In this document: positions 61,753 to 64,000 of the stretch, in pieces
How positions within the stretch are numbered: the stretch's first letter is position 1
Layout of the letters: each line of letters begins with the position of its first letter
Assembly (NCBI GenBank): GCA_950295325.1
Contig: OX485803.1
Location: forward strand, 31,866,001-31,930,000
DNA from: Polytrichum commune
Taxonomy: Eukaryota > Streptophyta > Polytrichopsida > Polytrichales > Polytrichaceae
DNA length: 64,000 nucleotides
Reading direction: 5' to 3'
Made by a program: the position numbers and the translations under genes
Notes under the pieces: model-generated
What the model was told of the DNA's origin: nothing
Databases searched by the model: none
The model's input: only the letters and a program-made list of their open reading frames with translations

Positions 61753-64000
61753 TTATTCTGTTGGTATTGCTTGGTTGTTTTCAATTCGCCTTTTATGTAG
61801 AAGGATTGAACTAGCATATTGTATGGCAATGGTGTTTATTTCTTTGAATGTATGGTTTATAGAATTTTGAGGTAGTTTAAATGTTTGTTCAAGTTGTTTC
61901 ATTGACGGGGTGTGTGTGGTTCCTCTAGCTCCGGCCGAGATGACTATGAGTGGGTCTACCTTCTAGCCTTGTTGAGTGATGTCATTAATTAGTGGTTGAT
62001 ACTTTTGAATTTTATTGTCAATTGTATCTTGTGGGAATCTGTCGTTTGTGTATGTGAATTCGATAAATTGTACCGTGAGGTTGTCTGTTGGGTGTGGTGG
62101 TAGGGTGTTTTGGTGTGGGAGTTCTTTGATACATAGGAGGTTGGGTTTAAATCGAGCGTTGCAGTGGCATCTTTATTGTTCACATGTACATGGTAGGAGC
62201 CATGTGGGGACTGTATTCTCTTGTGGGTTGTTGTCGAATGTCCCTGCATTCATAAGGATGTAGCATCTTGATTTTTGCGATGATAGGATTAGTTTTCTTA
62301 GTTCCCATACTGCTTTGTTATGTCTTTTGGTTCTTAGGGCATGTATATGGTGTTGATTACATTTTAACAGTACATGTAGCCATGTATCTGCATCAGGGGA
62401 GTTACAGATTGGGCATGTGATAGATGGGAATCTTTCTATGCCCAAAAATAGTTGTTTTCTGGCATTACCCATGTATTGTCCAGTTCCGAATTTTAGTATG
62501 CATGTTTTTTGTGAGTATGATATTATAGGGTTAGACCAGAAATTATTAGATAATTCATTATCAATGTCAGGGTTCATTGTCCATTTGCTAATGTTGGGGA
62601 ATTGTTCTGACATGGTTTTTATATTGTTAGCTCGGTCGTGTTTAGTTAGGTATGTATCGAGGCATCTGACAGGGTTTTTGTCAAGTCGCATGTTTGGTCC
62701 GGGCCATGTGTCTTTATGGAAATAGTATGGTGTGGTGTGTGCAAATTCGTATGGTTTGGCAGCGAATCTGTATCTTTTTTTGGCGCCTTGCTTTGCTAAT
62801 TGATCTGCTTGCTCATTTCCATCAATGTTTGTGTGTGTTTTTACCTTATATATCGTAATGGGTTGCGTTCGGCTTTTTAACATTTCTACCATAGATGTTA
62901 ATATAATTTTGTCCGCATGGTTGTTATGGTGGGTAGGGTGTTTTATTTGTGTGTTAAGTACATATATACAGTTGAGGCAGTCTGTGAATATGTGTGCTGG
63001 TTCATTTGTGTATTTGGTAGTAATTAATCTAAGTGTTTTGTGTATGGCCATTAGCTTGGTCCTAAAGCTGGTTTGTAGGCCAGGCAGTCTCTTCGATGTA
63101 CGTATTTCTGCTTTAGTTGGGTTGTAAATTCCATAGCTAGCTTTTTCTTTCTTCCAATGTCTGTCGTTTGCTTGTGTAGGTGGGACAAACGATCTGTCTG
63201 TGTAGTAGCTATATTGTGGTGGTAATTTTAGTATCGTATTTTTTTCGAAGTTTGGTAACGGTGGTATATTTGTGGTTGATGGGTTGATATGGGGTGGGTA
63301 GAGTAATTTGTTCCATTTGGCGTTTTTATTTACTAGAGTATTGCGAGGTGTGGGTGGGGCCTTTTGTATGTGGTATTGTGCTATTTGTAGGTTTTCGATT
63401 ACTGTTTTGATTGTATCTATTTGGTCAGGTGTGCCAATGTTGAGGTTTTGGTGGTGGATACAGAAGATGTGTATTGCTAATGGTTCTATTCGAGGTTTGC
63501 TTATGTTTTGTGGGGTTGTTGGTTCGTCATATGTAATGGTGTCTGCATTGAAATGGGCTAACACATGTGTGTCCAGGTATGGTCCGGTGTGTGGTGAATA
63601 GTTTTGGTACCAATTAATGTCCGGAGCAACTAATATTGTGATGTTGTTGAGTCAGTTTTAGCTGCTAGTCTTGCCCAGAGTATTGCTTGTTGGGTTGTTT
63701 ATTCACTATGTGGGTATGCATACCCAATTCCATTTCATTTATATTGGAAGGCAGTATCTTGTAATCCAAAGACTTTGTCTCTTGCAAATGGGGAGTAAAA
63801 TTTAGTGATATGTGTAGAACATGTTACTGATGAGGAAAAGTATGAGTGTGTGATGTTGAATGTTTTGGTGATGGAGTCAAGGAGATTTTCTAGGAGAGTA
63901 TGTTGTGATGTTTTTAGTGGGTCTTTTTTTGGTTTTTTAGAGTTATATCTTTGGTAGAGTCATATTACTTTTGTTTCAAATGATTGTGGGGGAGGTACTA
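61753..64000 (-). mobile_element. LINE-type retrotransposon, 3' part with RNase H, inactive
   Basis: A 463-codon open block (63564-62173) holds an RNase H domain: D123 in YTDRS, D195 in IFTDCLNC and D254 in GNEQADQLAK. The expected catalytic Glu in the xELMAI helix is Lys (K170 in RTKLMAI). A CPIC-x9-H-x4-C knuckle lies at 384-402. The true frame continues past an in-frame TAA (62173-62175) and a TAG (61963-61965) to a stop at 61753-61755, as shown by the related fragment at 9.3-10.1 kb. Upstream, a frameshift near 63.64 kb and a stop at 63699-63701 interrupt the frame, and the reverse transcriptase part must lie beyond the window. Stops, frameshift and the Glu change mean this copy is dead. 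Confidence 0.88.

Overview
This is a gene-poor, repeat-rich window of nuclear DNA from a land plant. The evidence is three split genes with GT-AG introns, a plant-type MLH3, a very-long-chain fatty-acid elongase (KCS), CCCTAAA telomere-type repeats and many short dispersed repeats. One gene encodes a DUF4795/QRICH2-like coiled-coil protein, a family tied to motile flagella. That suggests a plant with swimming sperm (lycophyte, fern, bryophyte or similar) rather than a flowering plant. The species cannot be fixed from the sequence alone; a lycophyte is my leading guess.

Layout. 1-3.3 kb: no gene seen. 3.35-17.0 kb (minus): the DUF4795-like gene, 19 exons traced by hand, about 903 codons. Its introns hold two 5S-rRNA-derived SINE-like elements, a decayed LINE fragment and several tandem duplications. 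Its first intron carries a striking array in which a 15-nt microexon and its flanks are repeated about seven times. 17.0-19.9 kb: spacer ending in a 296-bp tandem duplication. 19.9-29.25 kb (plus): MLH3, 21 exons, 988 aa, all ATPase and endonuclease motifs intact, with four foldback MITE-like insertions in its introns. 29.3-46.7 kb: intergenic, with a truncated inverted-repeat transposon, a third 5S-derived element and a degenerate tandem array at 44.8-45.6 kb. 46.7-50.3 kb (plus): a badly decayed coding region that resembles DUF7869-type proteins. 51.7-52.35 kb: a hAT-like MITE whose internal 29-bp unit has expanded to about 16 copies. 54.3-54.8 kb: a 510-bp element with perfect 20-bp terminal inverted repeats. 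55.2-57.0 kb: a tandem array leading into KCS. 57.16-60.17 kb (plus): KCS, two exons, 527 aa, catalytic Cys/His/Asn present, with a second hAT-like MITE in its intron and a third just downstream. 61.75-64.0 kb (minus): the 3' part of a dead LINE-type retrotransposon (RNase H plus zinc knuckle), running off the window end.

The three intact genes do not form a pathway: MLH3 acts in meiotic recombination and mismatch repair, KCS in cuticular wax or very-long-chain lipid synthesis, and the DUF4795 protein probably in the flagellar apparatus. The DUF4795 gene and MLH3 are divergently transcribed about 2.9 kb apart. The rest is mobile-element debris and local tandem duplication. All exon models are hand-built from splice signals, reading phase and family recall; no search or transcript data was available.
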